A stretch of 64,000 nt of DNA from JAIOZK01 sp964468645 (lineage in GTDB: Bacteria; Bacteroidota; Bacteroidia; Bacteroidales; JAIOZK01), in assembly GCA_964468645.1 (NCBI GenBank), contig CAYXUU010000029.1, forward strand, positions 1 to 64,000, written 5' to 3'. Positions 53,274 to 63,526 of this stretch are shown here, one piece after another (the stretch's first letter is position 1; each line of letters opens with the position of its first letter). A program made the translations under genes and the position numbers. Under the pieces are notes generated by a model. The model worked only from the letters and a program-made list of their open reading frames with translations, searched no databases and was not told the origin of the DNA.

Positions 53274-55235
53274 ATGACAGACGAAGAAAAGAGTTTACTT
53301 GCCAGTGAAAATTACACAGCAGAAAACATACAGGTACTTGAAGGCCTTGAAGCAGTAAGACGCCGGCCAGCCATGTATATTGGTGATATCAGCTCCAGGG
53401 GACTTCATCACCTGGTTTACGAAGTTGTTGATAATTCTATTGACGAAGCCCTTGCAGGTTATTGTGACCTGATTGAAGTTATCATACATGAAGATAATTC
53501 GATAACTGTATTTGATAATGGAAGGGGTATTCCAACCGGGATACACGAAAAGGAAAACCGCTCAGCACTGGAAGTTGTTATGACCGTGCTTCATGCCGGT
53601 GGTAAATTTGATAAAGGATCATACAAGGTATCAGGTGGTTTACATGGTGTTGGTGTTTCCTGTGTTAATGCCCTTTCAGAGGTACTGACAGCTACCGTTT
53701 ACCGTGAAGGTAAAATCTGGTACCAGGAGTATAAAAAAGGCATCCCGGTTGATAAGGTGAAAGTAATTGGGGATACAACAAAATCAGGCACCAGGGTAAC
53801 CTTTATGCCGGATAAGGGAATTTTCACCATGACTTCATATGATTACAGTATCCTTGCCTCCAGGTTGCATGAACTTGCTTTCCTGAATAAAGGCATTAAG
53901 CTGACAATCAAAGATGAAAGGGAACAGGATAACGGCGATACCAGCGAAGAAGAGTTTTATTCATCGGAAGGTTTGAAAGACTTTATAAAATATCTTGATG
54001 CAACCAGGGAAAAACTGATGCCTGAACCTATCACTATTGAAGGTGAAAAAAATAATATTCCTGTTGATATTGCGCTCCAGTATAATACCTCATTTGCTGA
54101 GAACCTGCATTCCTATGTAAATAATATCAATACCCATGAAGGGGGAACCCACCTTGCTGGTTTCCGCAGAGGGCTTACAAGAACACTGAAAGCTTATGCC
54201 GAAAAATCCGGTATGTTGGCAAAACTTAAGTTCGATATCAATGGCGATGATTTCAGGGAAGGGCTTACAGCCATTATTTCTGTCAAGGTTCTTGAACCCC
54301 AGTTCGAAGGCCAGACAAAAACCAAGCTTGGTAATTCGGAGGTTATGGGCGCCGTTGATCAGATCGTCAGTGAATTATTGACCAACTATCTCGAAGAGCA
54401 CCCTAAAGAAGCCAAAACCATTGTCAACAAGGTCATCCTTGCTGCAACTGCCAGGCATGCTGCAAGAAAAGCCCGGGAACTGGTACAGCGTAAAAATGTA
54501 CTTACCGGAACAGGTCTGCCGGGAAAACTTACCGATTGTTCCGAAAGGGATCCTGAGAAAGCAGAGATTTTCCTTGTTGAGGGGGATTCTGCCGGCGGTA
54601 CTGCCAAACAGGGCAGAGACAGGGTATTCCAGGCAATCCTTCCTTTAAGGGGAAAAATCCTTAACGTGGAAAAAGCCATGCCACATAAGATCTTCGAGAG
54701 TGAAGAGATCAAGAATATTTTTACTGCACTGGGTGTTTCTGTAGGTACCGAAGAAGACAGTAAAGCCCTCAACCTTGAAAAGTTAAGGTATTATAAAATC
54801 GTTATTATGACCGATGCTGATGTTGATGGCAGCCACATTGCAACACTGATTTTAACCTTCTTCTTCAGGCATATGATGGAACTTATTGAAAGAGGCCATG
54901 TTTATATCGCAACACCTCCCTTATATCTGATCAAAAAAGGGAAACAACAGCAATATTGCTGGTCTGAAGAAGAACGCGAAAGCGTTGTTAAGGCATTTTC
55001 AAGTAATGGATCAGAATCAGGAATTCACATACAACGGTATAAGGGACTTGGAGAAATGAACGCCGAACAACTTTGGGATACAACCATGAATCCTGATAAC
55101 CGAACATTGAGACAGGTCACCATCGAGAGTGGCAGTGAAGCTGACAGGGTTTTCTCCATGTTGATGGGTGATGAAGTTCCCCCTAGAAGGGAATTCATTG
55201 AGCAGAATGCCAAATACGCCAATATCGACGCATAA
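53274..55235 (+). CDS. gyrB: DNA gyrase subunit B
   Basis: GyrB is the ATPase subunit of DNA gyrase, which introduces negative supercoils. From ATG 53274 (the frame opens 12 bases earlier at a TTG) it has 653 residues, normal for Bacteroidota. The GHKL ATPase domain has RRRPAMYIGDIS, EVVDNSIDEALAGYCD, VFDNGRGIP and GGLHGVGVSCVNALS. The TOPRIM domain has LVEGDSAGGTAKQGRDR and MTDADVDGSHI. The C-terminal end has QRYKGLGEMNAEQLWDTTM and a short tail. The long MRL extension is not needed, so the internal ATG is preferred. Confidence 0.96.
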   Translation: MTDEEKSLLASENYTAENIQVLEGLEAVRRRPAMYIGDISSRGLHHLVYEVVDNSIDEALAGYCDLIEVIIHEDNSITVFDNGRGIPTGIHEKENRSALEVVMTVLHAGGKFDKGSYKVSGGLHGVGVSCVNALSEVLTATVYREGKIWYQEYKKGIPVDKVKVIGDTTKSGTRVTFMPDKGIFTMTSYDYSILASRLHELAFLNKGIKLTIKDEREQDNGDTSEEEFYSSEGLKDFIKYLDATREKLMPEPITIEGEKNNIPVDIALQYNTSFAENLHSYVNNINTHEGGTHLAGFRRGLTRTLKAYAEKSGMLAKLKFDINGDDFREGLTAIISVKVLEPQFEGQTKTKLGNSEVMGAVDQIVSELLTNYLEEHPKEAKTIVNKVILAATARHAARKARELVQRKNVLTGTGLPGKLTDCSERDPEKAEIFLVEGDSAGGTAKQGRDRVFQAILPLRGKILNVEKAMPHKIFESEEIKNIFTALGVSVGTEEDSKALNLEKLRYYKIVIMTDADVDGSHIATLILTFFFRHMMELIERGHVYIATPPLYLIKKGKQQQYCWSEEERESVVKAFSSNGSESGIHIQRYKGLGEMNAEQLWDTTMNPDNRTLRQVTIESGSEADRVFSMLMGDEVPPRREFIEQNAKYANIDA

Positions 55236-55517
55236 TTGCTAAACCACAAAAACCTTTTAATAATCCGAAATATTTCAGGATACGATACTGTTAAGATGGA
55301 ATCATTCAATTAATGATACTAATGAATGAGATATCTGGAATGTAGGTTTTTTCATTCGTCAGTTTTAAGATAAGGTAATTTCAGTAAAATTTCATCTCAA
55401 CCTGGTTAACCAACATGATTCTCACTACTATCAATGAAAGTTAGAACGTTAGTGTTTGTGCCAGTAGGCAAATTTAACAGTTAAACAAATTCAAATCCTG
55501 GCCCATGATCCTTACAC

Positions 55518-57614
55518 TTATTTTGAGGTTAATTCACTTTCTGCGATTAATTCAGTCTTTCTTACAATTTGAACAAATTCTTTTCGATAATCATATGGAT
55601 CATCACCAAGGTTGGCTTTTGCTCTAGAAATTACTTTTCCATAATCTGCTTTACCTTTAAATGCTGAGTTTCTGAGTAACATCCCGAATTCAGCTACAGC
55701 TGATATAAAATAAAAGTTATTGCTTGGGGTTGCATCAATTATCTCATCCTTAGCCAGGCTCTTTGTAATCAATGTACTCTTATTATCATCAGGCTTCTTA
55801 TACCTTAACTTCACCGTCATTATTTCATTGCTTGAATTTAATACCGTACGTTGATATTTAAGCGGATCGCTTATCCTGACCGTTTCATCCGTAATGCCAG
55901 GAATAATTTCATACAGGACTGTCACCGAATGTCCGCTACCTATTTCTCCCGCATCCCTTTTATCATCATTAAAATCCTTCGTCTCAAGCATGCGGTTTTC
56001 GTATCCTATCAAGCGATATGCCATAACATGCTCAGGATTAAACTCTACCTGTATCTTAACATCTTTGGCAATAGTTAATATTGTGCCCATCAATTCTTTC
56101 CGGAATACTTTTTCTGCCTCCATAATATTATCAATGTAAAAATAATTTCCATTTCCGGCATTTGTTATCTTCTCCATTTTTGAATCCTTATAATTTCCAA
56201 TTCCAAAACCCAGAACGGTCAGGTATATTCCCTGGTCTCGCATTGATTCAATCTGATTTACCAGGGCATCGTCACTGCTTACCCCTACATTAAAATCACC
56301 ATCTGTAGCCAGTATGATCCTGTTGTTACCATGATGAACAAAGTTCTTTTTTGCGACACTGTAGGCCAGTTTTATACCTTCCCCTCCAGCTGTTGAACCT
56401 CCGGCTTCAAGCATATTGATCGCATCCAGGATTTTATTCCAGTGCTTACCTCTTGTTGGAGGAAGTACCTGTCCGGCCGCTCCGGCATAAACAACGACAG
56501 AGACCAGGTCATCATCACGTAACTCATTAACCAGCATCTTGAATGCTTTCTTTAACAGGGGCAGTTTATTCTGGCAATCCATAGAGCCCGACACATCAAT
56601 GAGAAAAACCAAATTGGCAGGAGGTGCAAGCTCTCTTTTGATTTCCTTTCCTTTTATTCCCAACATCAGCAAATTATGGTTAGGATTCCACGGGCATGTA
56701 CCCATCTCCATATTGATCGAAAAAGGATGCTCATCATCAGGGGCCTCATAATCATAACTGAAATAGTTGATAAGCTCTTCGATCCTTACAGCATTTGGAT
56801 CGGGAAGCATACTGTTGTTAACAAACCTTCTGATGTTAGCATATGAAGCTTTATCAACATCAATGGAAAATGTTGACAGGGGCTGGCTTAAAGGGCTTTC
56901 AAACTTGTTTTCAATAATCCTCGCATATTCCTCACCATCAAACATACCCGACGGTACATCAACAAGGTGCTTATTTTTCTTCTTTATTTTTCTTCCCTTT
57001 GCGGATTTTATATTTGGATTTAAGTTTCCAATAGTATAGCCAGGGAGGTCTGAGTTTCCGGAAATCCTTACCCCGTCAATGAAATAGGCATTACGATCAG
57101 TTCTTGAACCTCTGACCTGACCTTTACTTTTATAACTTACAACACCACCAATAACCGATGTTACGCAACTGGAACTCCGGCATGGAGTCTTTCTTATTTC
57201 TTCAGCGGTTACCGTGGACCCGGTGCATGTCATGTCTTTGCTTATCAGTGGAACTTTATAGGCTACCACTTCAAATGCATCCAGTAATTCAGCAGATGTG
57301 CCCAGTGAAATATTAACGATACGTGTACTGTCAATATAGATTTCAACATCCTTCTTGATTTTTGTATAATACCCTACATAACTTACAATTAAATTATATT
57401 TACCCGGGGGTAAGGATTTAAAGATATAATTGCCTTCAAAATCGCTGGTAATACCATCAACAAAAATCCCTTCCAGTTCTATATAAACAGATGCAAATGG
57501 GATAGGTTCCGTGCTTAAAGAATCTGTAATCCTTCCTTTCAGTATTGCTGACTGCCCGCAAAGATTTACTGAAATCAAACTTAATAGGTATAGTAAAAGA
57601 AATGATTTTTTCAT
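55518..57614 (-). CDS. exported fusion: CnaB-like domain, TonB-plug-like segment and YfbK-type VWA domain
   Basis: This 698-residue exported protein has a signal peptide (ending SVNLCGQ). Residues about 22-105 are a carboxypeptidase-like (CnaB-type) domain (ILKGRITDSLSTEPIPFASV). Residues about 135-200 resemble a TonB receptor plug remnant, with GQVRGSRTDRNAYFIDGVRI. The rest is the YfbK type: a vWF_A-associated N-terminal domain (ARIIENKFESPLSQPLSTFS), a von Willebrand A domain with MIDAS DVSGSM (D340, S342, S344), and a DUF3520 C-terminal domain. It has no barrel, so it cannot be a receptor. Function unknown. Confidence 0.85.
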   Translation of the reverse strand: MKKSFLLLYLLSLISVNLCGQSAILKGRITDSLSTEPIPFASVYIELEGIFVDGITSDFEGNYIFKSLPPGKYNLIVSYVGYYTKIKKDVEIYIDSTRIVNISLGTSAELLDAFEVVAYKVPLISKDMTCTGSTVTAEEIRKTPCRSSSCVTSVIGGVVSYKSKGQVRGSRTDRNAYFIDGVRISGNSDLPGYTIGNLNPNIKSAKGRKIKKKNKHLVDVPSGMFDGEEYARIIENKFESPLSQPLSTFSIDVDKASYANIRRFVNNSMLPDPNAVRIEELINYFSYDYEAPDDEHPFSINMEMGTCPWNPNHNLLMLGIKGKEIKRELAPPANLVFLIDVSGSMDCQNKLPLLKKAFKMLVNELRDDDLVSVVVYAGAAGQVLPPTRGKHWNKILDAINMLEAGGSTAGGEGIKLAYSVAKKNFVHHGNNRIILATDGDFNVGVSSDDALVNQIESMRDQGIYLTVLGFGIGNYKDSKMEKITNAGNGNYFYIDNIMEAEKVFRKELMGTILTIAKDVKIQVEFNPEHVMAYRLIGYENRMLETKDFNDDKRDAGEIGSGHSVTVLYEIIPGITDETVRISDPLKYQRTVLNSSNEIMTVKLRYKKPDDNKSTLITKSLAKDEIIDATPSNNFYFISAVAEFGMLLRNSAFKGKADYGKVISRAKANLGDDPYDYRKEFVQIVRKTELIAESELTSK

Positions 57615-57738
57615 GGTTGATCCTCCTGTTTTTGGGTTAATAGCTATCCAGATCTTAATAAAATTAAGACGAATTGAAGGATAAAAAAACAGGCAATCAG
57701 AATACGGTTGTGTGGTGTGAGTATTAGGTCGTAATAAA

Positions 57739-58407
57739 TCAGTTTGCGGACGTATCGACTGCTTTATTAATAAAATGATTGAATGGAAGCATTGCCCTGA
57801 ATACAGGCACTATATAATCAATCAGGTTTTCGTTCAGGATCACTTCATCGGGCAATTTATGAGCCACATAATAGTCTTTAAACTTCAATAAATCAATATC
57901 CTCAAATTCTTTCGAAAAATCTTTTGGTGGCCTTGAAAGCTTACTACCAAGCACTTCCCCGAAATATTTAACAAACTCCTTTTTGTTAATAATCTCTTTA
58001 TAGGCTGTTGTATTATAATAGATCTCAGACCTGACAGCTTTCAGTGCGGGTGCAGGTGGCATATAGATGCCTCCGCCTAGAAATGATTCACCTGGTTCAA
58101 GGTGAATATAATACCCTGCATAGCTTCCTTTTCGCCCACCTTTTGCAATAAATGCACCAAAATTTGTTTTATAAGGTGATTTATCCTTAGAAAAACGAAC
58201 ATCCCGGTAGATCCTGAAAACACATTCTTTTGGATTCAACATCCCAATCCCCGGATCAAATTTCCTGATGGCAGGAATCACAAGGTTTAAAAAATCTTCG
58301 AAAAGCTGAACTCCCTGTTTATACCTGGGCTTATTCCCCTGAAACCATTCCCTGTTGTTATTTTGTTTCAGCTCACTTAAGAATTTTACGATTAATGAAA
58401 GTTCCAT
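57739..58407 (-). CDS. DUF2461 family protein
   Basis: This 222-residue protein is of the DUF2461 (TIGR02453) family: FLSELKQNNNREWFQGNK near the start, FRIYRDVRFSKDKSPYKTNF, and GYYIHLEPGESFLGGGIYMP in the middle. The family is widespread, cytoplasmic and uncharacterised. It is divergent from the MFS gene; the translated frame of that gene could run into this one only if a far upstream start were used. Confidence 0.9.
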   Translation of the reverse strand: MELSLIVKFLSELKQNNNREWFQGNKPRYKQGVQLFEDFLNLVIPAIRKFDPGIGMLNPKECVFRIYRDVRFSKDKSPYKTNFGAFIAKGGRKGSYAGYYIHLEPGESFLGGGIYMPPAPALKAVRSEIYYNTTAYKEIINKKEFVKYFGEVLGSKLSRPPKDFSKEFEDIDLLKFKDYYVAHKLPDEVILNENLIDYIVPVFRAMLPFNHFINKAVDTSAN

Positions 58408-58474
58408 AACTAAATATTTAAATTACACCGTCAAATTTATTAAAATTGTACTTTATAAAACAGAAAACCCGGGA

Positions 58475-59662
58475 TTGAGTTTGCAAAAAAATATTCTTTT
58501 AAAGTTTACCTTGCTTCTGGCAAGCAGTATGACTGTTATGGCAGGTGCTACCATCGCCCCCGCCCTGCCGGAGATACGTGATGTTTTTTCAGATATTCCC
58601 AATGCCTTATTGATCACCAAGCTGGTACTTACCATGCCCGCGATATTTATTGCGATCCTCGCACCAATTGCCGGTTATATCATCGATACATTTGGAAGAA
58701 AACACCTGCTTGTATGTTGTTCGCTCCTTTACCTGGTAAGTGGTTCTGCAGGATTGTTTCTCAACAATATTTACTGGATTCTTGTCAGTAGGGCAATACT
58801 CGGGATAGCAGTTGCCGGAATTATGACAACAACAACAACCCTTATCGCAGATTATTTTACCGGGAATGAACGGAGGAGGTTTATGGGATTCCAGGGGGCA
58901 TTTATGTCATTTGGTGGCGTGGTATTCATTAGCATTGGTGGAATACTTGCAGATATCGGATGGCGGATCCCGTTTGCGGTTTATACCCTGGCTACCATAC
59001 TGTTCATCTTTACAATGCTGTTTATTTATGAACCGGTGCTCAGGAAGAATCAGGAGGATTCAAAGCCTGCCAGGAAAAAAATTAAATGGAAACTGCAAAC
59101 TATCCCAATAATTTATATTGTGGCATTTCTTGGGTTTGTTTTCTTTTTTATGATTATCGTGCAAATGCCCTTTGTTCTGGAACATTTGCTAAAGATCAGT
59201 AATACCATGATTGGCATTACCATCAGTGTTTCTATATTAACCGGCGCTGTTATAGCCCTGTTCTATTCAAATATCAAAAAACACCTGTCTTTCCCATTAA
59301 TTTACACCCTCACTTTCTTTTTAATGGGTTCGGGATTTATCATCATCTGTCTGTCAAATTCATATTCTCTTATACTCATCGGCCTGATATTACAGGGCGC
59401 AGGAACCGGAATGATGATGCCAAATTCAAATCTATGGCTGGTCACCCTGGCACCCGAATTGAAAAGGGGGAGAATTGTTGGATTACTTTCAACAGCAGTT
59501 TATCTCGGACAATTTTTATCCCCCATGATTTTTGAGCCTATCAGCAGATTAATATCCATGCAGAATACATTTGGGACAGCAGGGGTATTTATGCTCCTGA
59601 TGTCTGCCAGCTTTGTAGTGCTGCATTACCGGCAGATCAAAAGTGATGGGATTACCACTTAA
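58475..59662 (+). CDS. MFS transporter
   Basis: This major facilitator superfamily transporter has 12 predicted helices and about 395 residues from TTG 58475 (TTG 58481 is equally possible). An ATG at 58355 is open in frame but would overlap the divergent DUF2461 gene and add about 40 non-membrane residues. Family signs are GATIAPALPEIRDVF in helix 1, PIAGYIIDTFGRKHLLV after helix 2 (motif A), and GNERRRFMGFQGAF. It resembles Bcr/CflA-like drug exporters. Substrate unknown. Confidence 0.83.
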   Translation: MSLQKNILLKFTLLLASSMTVMAGATIAPALPEIRDVFSDIPNALLITKLVLTMPAIFIAILAPIAGYIIDTFGRKHLLVCCSLLYLVSGSAGLFLNNIYWILVSRAILGIAVAGIMTTTTTLIADYFTGNERRRFMGFQGAFMSFGGVVFISIGGILADIGWRIPFAVYTLATILFIFTMLFIYEPVLRKNQEDSKPARKKIKWKLQTIPIIYIVAFLGFVFFFMIIVQMPFVLEHLLKISNTMIGITISVSILTGAVIALFYSNIKKHLSFPLIYTLTFFLMGSGFIIICLSNSYSLILIGLILQGAGTGMMMPNSNLWLVTLAPELKRGRIVGLLSTAVYLGQFLSPMIFEPISRLISMQNTFGTAGVFMLLMSASFVVLHYRQIKSDGITT

Positions 59663-59781
59663 GGCTTAATATACAATCACCTCTATTTCTTTTTCCATCC
59701 GAGTTAATATTTTTAATAATTTCTTCATTTAAGAAGGGACAAATCCTACCTGAAAAGTATTAATAGTAAAACCTTTTTACC

Positions 59782-60639
59782 ATGAATGAGATAAGAATTC
59801 CATGTCCATACATCAGTCAAACAAGACATGTAACCACTGTAATAATACTGATTCTTCTTTCAACTAAATTATACCCCGCAAATGGAAACTTCACCGGTGG
59901 AGCCAGGTCATCTGGTATGGCAACTGTAACGGTAGTCTGTTCTGGCCTGTGGTCATTAACAGGCAACCAGGCCGGGCTGGCTTACCTCCAACATCCGTTA
60001 ATTGGCATATCCTATAATAACAGGTTCCTCCTTAATGAGCTCAGCACAAAAGCTATCGGGTTCGTATATCCATCAAGATTCGGAGCCATTGGATTAAGTT
60101 TCGATCATTATGGATATTCAAGCTATAATGAAAGTAAAATCGGTCTTGCATATGCAGGTAAACTCGGAAAACATCTGGCTGTTGGTATTAACCTCGATTA
60201 TATGCGAACCGCTATCGGTAATGATTACGGAGCAATGGATGTGGTTACCTTTGAATTAGGGTTAATCGCAAAAATTGCCGAAAACTTTCGGATCGGCACA
60301 CATGTCTTTAATCCCATACAGGCCCGTATTGCTGATAATAGTAATGAGAAAATTCCATCAATTTACCAGTTGGGTTTATCCTTCAACTTCTCTTCCCAGC
60401 TAATTACATTTATTGAAGCTGAAAAAAACAGCCTGTATCCACTTAATGTTAAGGTAGGACTGGAATATAACATCAAAGATCTATTCTATCTGAGAACAGG
60501 TGTAACAACTAATCCAGTAAAAATGTCAATGGGGTTTGGCTTGATCCTGAAAAGATTTTTCATTGATATCGCCAGTACTTACCATACTGTCCTTGGTTTT
60601 TCACCCTGTATTTCATTAACATATCAGCTCAAGAAATGA
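59782..60639 (+). CDS. PorV-like outer-membrane beta-barrel protein
   Basis: This 285-residue exported barrel has a signal-like N-terminus (about 15-36) and begins its mature part with GGARSSGMATVTVVCSGLWS, the NPAGL-like region reading TGNQAGLAYLQHP. Other strands are IGISYNNRFLLNELSTKAIG, FDHYGYSSYNESKIGLAYAG and MSMGFGLILKRFFID. This pattern places it with PorV/PorQ- and FadL-like proteins of Bacteroidota. Its stop overlaps the start of the next gene (ATGA), so the two are coupled. Confidence 0.75.
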   Translation: MNEIRIPCPYISQTRHVTTVIILILLSTKLYPANGNFTGGARSSGMATVTVVCSGLWSLTGNQAGLAYLQHPLIGISYNNRFLLNELSTKAIGFVYPSRFGAIGLSFDHYGYSSYNESKIGLAYAGKLGKHLAVGINLDYMRTAIGNDYGAMDVVTFELGLIAKIAENFRIGTHVFNPIQARIADNSNEKIPSIYQLGLSFNFSSQLITFIEAEKNSLYPLNVKVGLEYNIKDLFYLRTGVTTNPVKMSMGFGLILKRFFIDIASTYHTVLGFSPCISLTYQLKK

Positions 60640-62768
60640 ATCATCGTGTTTTATACGTATGGACTGTATTATGCTGTAGCATTTCTTTTCCCGGCACAGC
60701 ACAGAATACAGAATCAATAAATTCAATCGGGATGAACTATCTGACTGATATTGCAGAATCTATTGCTGAACAAACTGAAAATGAACCGGACCTGGCAGAA
60801 CTGGTAGATGATCTTTTGTTTCTTGCCGAGCATCCTGTAAATCTTAACAGTGATGATATTTACGAGCTGAAAAGACTTCACCTCCTGAATGATGTCCAGA
60901 TAAACAGTCTTTTAATGTATAAACGAAAATACGGTAACCTTGTTTCTGTTTATGAGCTACAGGCCATTGATGGATTTGACAAAGCTGTCCTGGAAAATAT
61001 TATTCCTTTTATAACAGCGAAGCCAGTTGAGGAATCGTTTGCTGATACCTCCCGATCATTCTTTCAAAATACCAGGCATAAAATCATAATGCGATACTCC
61101 CGGATACTTGAAGATCAAAAAGGTTATTTAAGAAACGATAGTCTATGGGGATACAACCCCAATAAATATTATCTCGGCAGCCCGGAGAAATTATATCTGA
61201 GGTATTCATGCAGTTACAGTAATAAAATAAGATTCGGGTTTATTGCCGAAAAAGATGCCGGGGAGGTTTTCGTTGCAAACAACATCCCGGATACCATAAC
61301 AACCATCCTGGACAATAAACTTAAAAAGGGATTTGATTTTTATAGTGTTTACCTTTCTGTTCACCAGTTTAAATTTATAAAGACGATGGTTATCGGGGAC
61401 TATCATCTTCAGTTCGGGCAGGGTTTAACACTCTGGAGCGGGTTTGGTTTTGGAAAGTCGCCTGATGCCATAACGCTCAAAAAATACCCCGCAGGGATCA
61501 AGCCCAACACCTCATCCAACGAATGCCTTTCTTTTCGTGGAGCCGGGACAACGCTCCAATTCAGAAAGTTGGAGCTTAGTATGTTTTATTCGCAGAATGC
61601 GCTGGATGCCAATGTCACGGCATGGGACAGCATCCATAGTGAAGTTATTGAAGTAAGTACCCTGCAGGAAAGTGGACTTCACAGAACAGTTAACGAGCTT
61701 CTTGACAAAAACATCCTTAAAAGGCAAGTATTTGGTGGCAACCTGAGTTTCAGGTCATCAACTTTCAACATTGGTGTTACTGCCCTGAATACATCTTATA
61801 AAGCTAATATCATACCCAATGACAAACCATACAACCTTTTCGCTTTTAGTGGCAGAAGGATGATTAACCTCGGTTTGGATTTTAACCTGTTAATAAAGAG
61901 ATTCAATGTTTTTGGCGAGATAGCATTCAATAATTATGGTGGTATGGGTGTATTGATAGGATCAGTAATCAATATGAATTCACTGTTTGACCTTGCGGTT
62001 TTATACAGGAATTATGGAAATAAATACTACAGTCATTTTTCGGTTGCATTTTCAGAAAACACCATAAACACCAATGAAGAAGGATTTTACCTGGGCATCC
62101 ATACAAGTCTTTTTTCCGGTTTAGGCCTATCAGCTTATCTTGATATTTTCAGGTTTCCCTGGTTGAAATACCAGATTGATGGTCCTTCTTATGGCAAAGA
62201 AGGATTTGTGCAATTGCATTATAATCCAGGAAAGGATTTCAACTTGTATTTCAGGTTCAGATACAAAAACAAGCAAAAGAATTGCCATGATGCCGGGGAT
62301 TTTGTAAATGAGCTTATTCATTATCGCAAATATGGATTCCGTTTTCAAATTGAATACCATCTGTTTGAACACCTGATCCTGAAAAACAGGGTAGAAAGCA
62401 TGTATTATAAAAATGGGTACTCAAATAAAGATCAGGGTTACCTGCTGTATCAGGATATTCAGTATCACTTCAGTAAGCCTGGTATCAGGTTGTACTTCAG
62501 GTATGCGTTATTCGATACTGACAATTGGAGCTCGAGAATATATGCCTATGAAAATGATGTGCTTTATGCCTTTACCATCCCGGCATATTATGATAAAGGG
62601 ACGAGGATATATATTATGATAAAGTGGTCACCTATCCGAAAACTGAATATCTGGGTTAGGATATCAAGAACGATTTATGATAATAAGAAATGTGTTGGTT
62701 CAGGTTTGAATGAAATTGATGGAAACACAAGCTCAGAAATTAAGTTGCAAGCACAATATAAATTTTAA
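60636..62768 (+). CDS. exported helix-hairpin-helix plus beta-barrel protein
   Basis: This 710-residue protein has a signal peptide (ending PGTAQ), then a helical domain with ComEA-like helix-hairpin-helix motifs (about 55-130): EHPVNLNSDDIYELKRLHLL, ISLL-like NSLLMYKRKYGN and VYELQAIDGFDKAVLENIIP. The rest (about 145-710) is a large beta barrel ending in KLQAQYKF with a C-terminal Phe. Proteins of this design are common in Bacteroidota and uncharacterised. It is translationally coupled to the PorV-like gene. The HhH may bind DNA or a partner at the outer membrane. Confidence 0.78.
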   Translation: MNHRVLYVWTVLCCSISFPGTAQNTESINSIGMNYLTDIAESIAEQTENEPDLAELVDDLLFLAEHPVNLNSDDIYELKRLHLLNDVQINSLLMYKRKYGNLVSVYELQAIDGFDKAVLENIIPFITAKPVEESFADTSRSFFQNTRHKIIMRYSRILEDQKGYLRNDSLWGYNPNKYYLGSPEKLYLRYSCSYSNKIRFGFIAEKDAGEVFVANNIPDTITTILDNKLKKGFDFYSVYLSVHQFKFIKTMVIGDYHLQFGQGLTLWSGFGFGKSPDAITLKKYPAGIKPNTSSNECLSFRGAGTTLQFRKLELSMFYSQNALDANVTAWDSIHSEVIEVSTLQESGLHRTVNELLDKNILKRQVFGGNLSFRSSTFNIGVTALNTSYKANIIPNDKPYNLFAFSGRRMINLGLDFNLLIKRFNVFGEIAFNNYGGMGVLIGSVINMNSLFDLAVLYRNYGNKYYSHFSVAFSENTINTNEEGFYLGIHTSLFSGLGLSAYLDIFRFPWLKYQIDGPSYGKEGFVQLHYNPGKDFNLYFRFRYKNKQKNCHDAGDFVNELIHYRKYGFRFQIEYHLFEHLILKNRVESMYYKNGYSNKDQGYLLYQDIQYHFSKPGIRLYFRYALFDTDNWSSRIYAYENDVLYAFTIPAYYDKGTRIYIMIKWSPIRKLNIWVRISRTIYDNKKCVGSGLNEIDGNTSSEIKLQAQYKF

Positions 62769-62837
62769 GATTTTTATAGGCTTAATACATATATTTCTTA
62801 ACTTGAGCTCCTGTTTTTAACTTAAAATATAAGTATC

Positions 62838-63500
62838 ATGTTAGAATGGTGGGAATCCTTAGCGACATTTGAAAAAATATTCTGGTATATTGCTATCCCT
62901 TTTTCGGTAATTCTATTAATACAAATTATCCTTACATTTGTTGGCATCAGCGGTAGTTCAGATGATTTTGACACTCATATGCCCGATTCCACTGATATCG
63001 ATCTGGATACAGATGTTACAGCAGAATCCGAGTTTCATGATGGTGGTATTCATCATGATGGAATAGAAGTGACAGATCATGGTGGTTTACCCTTTGCAGT
63101 ATTTACATTCAGGAATTTCATTGCTTTCTTTACCGTATTTGGTTGGGCCGGAATTACAGGTATCCATGCAGATTTCCCTACATTCTGGACCATAGTATTT
63201 GCAACAGTACTTGGAATTGGAATGATGTTTTTGATCTCGCTTCTCTTTTACAGCATTGGAAAACTTGTTGAGAGTGGCAATATGGACATTCATAATGCAA
63301 TCAACCAGGTTGGGAATGTATATATTCCAATTAAAGCTAATAGAGGTAATATTGGCAAGATACAGGTGAACATCCAGGATTCTCTCAGGGAAATGCGGGC
63401 GATAACAAAACAGGATGAAGATCTGCCAACGGGAACGGTTATTAAAGTTATCGGTATCGTAAGTGGGAACATCCTCGTTGTAAAAAAGTTCAGTGAATAA
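62838..63500 (+). CDS. NfeD-like/OB-fold membrane protein
   Basis: This 220-residue protein has a first membrane helix (about 11-34), an acidic and His-rich segment (SDDFDTHMPDSTDIDLDTD, 41-59, and HDGGIHHDGIE), a second and third helix (about 85-135), and a C-terminal OB-fold-like domain (about 150-217, GNVYIPIKANRGNIGKIQV) as in NfeD/YqiJ proteins. It lies 27 bases before a flotillin gene, the usual NfeD-flotillin pairing for membrane microdomain systems. Confidence 0.75.
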   Translation: MLEWWESLATFEKIFWYIAIPFSVILLIQIILTFVGISGSSDDFDTHMPDSTDIDLDTDVTAESEFHDGGIHHDGIEVTDHGGLPFAVFTFRNFIAFFTVFGWAGITGIHADFPTFWTIVFATVLGIGMMFLISLLFYSIGKLVESGNMDIHNAINQVGNVYIPIKANRGNIGKIQVNIQDSLREMRAITKQDEDLPTGTVIKVIGIVSGNILVVKKFSE

Positions 63501-63526
63501 AGTAACAACCAATATATTATTAAATT

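Noticed and set aside
54386..54772. 128-residue minus-strand ORF
   Set aside because: It is antisense to the TOPRIM region of gyrB.
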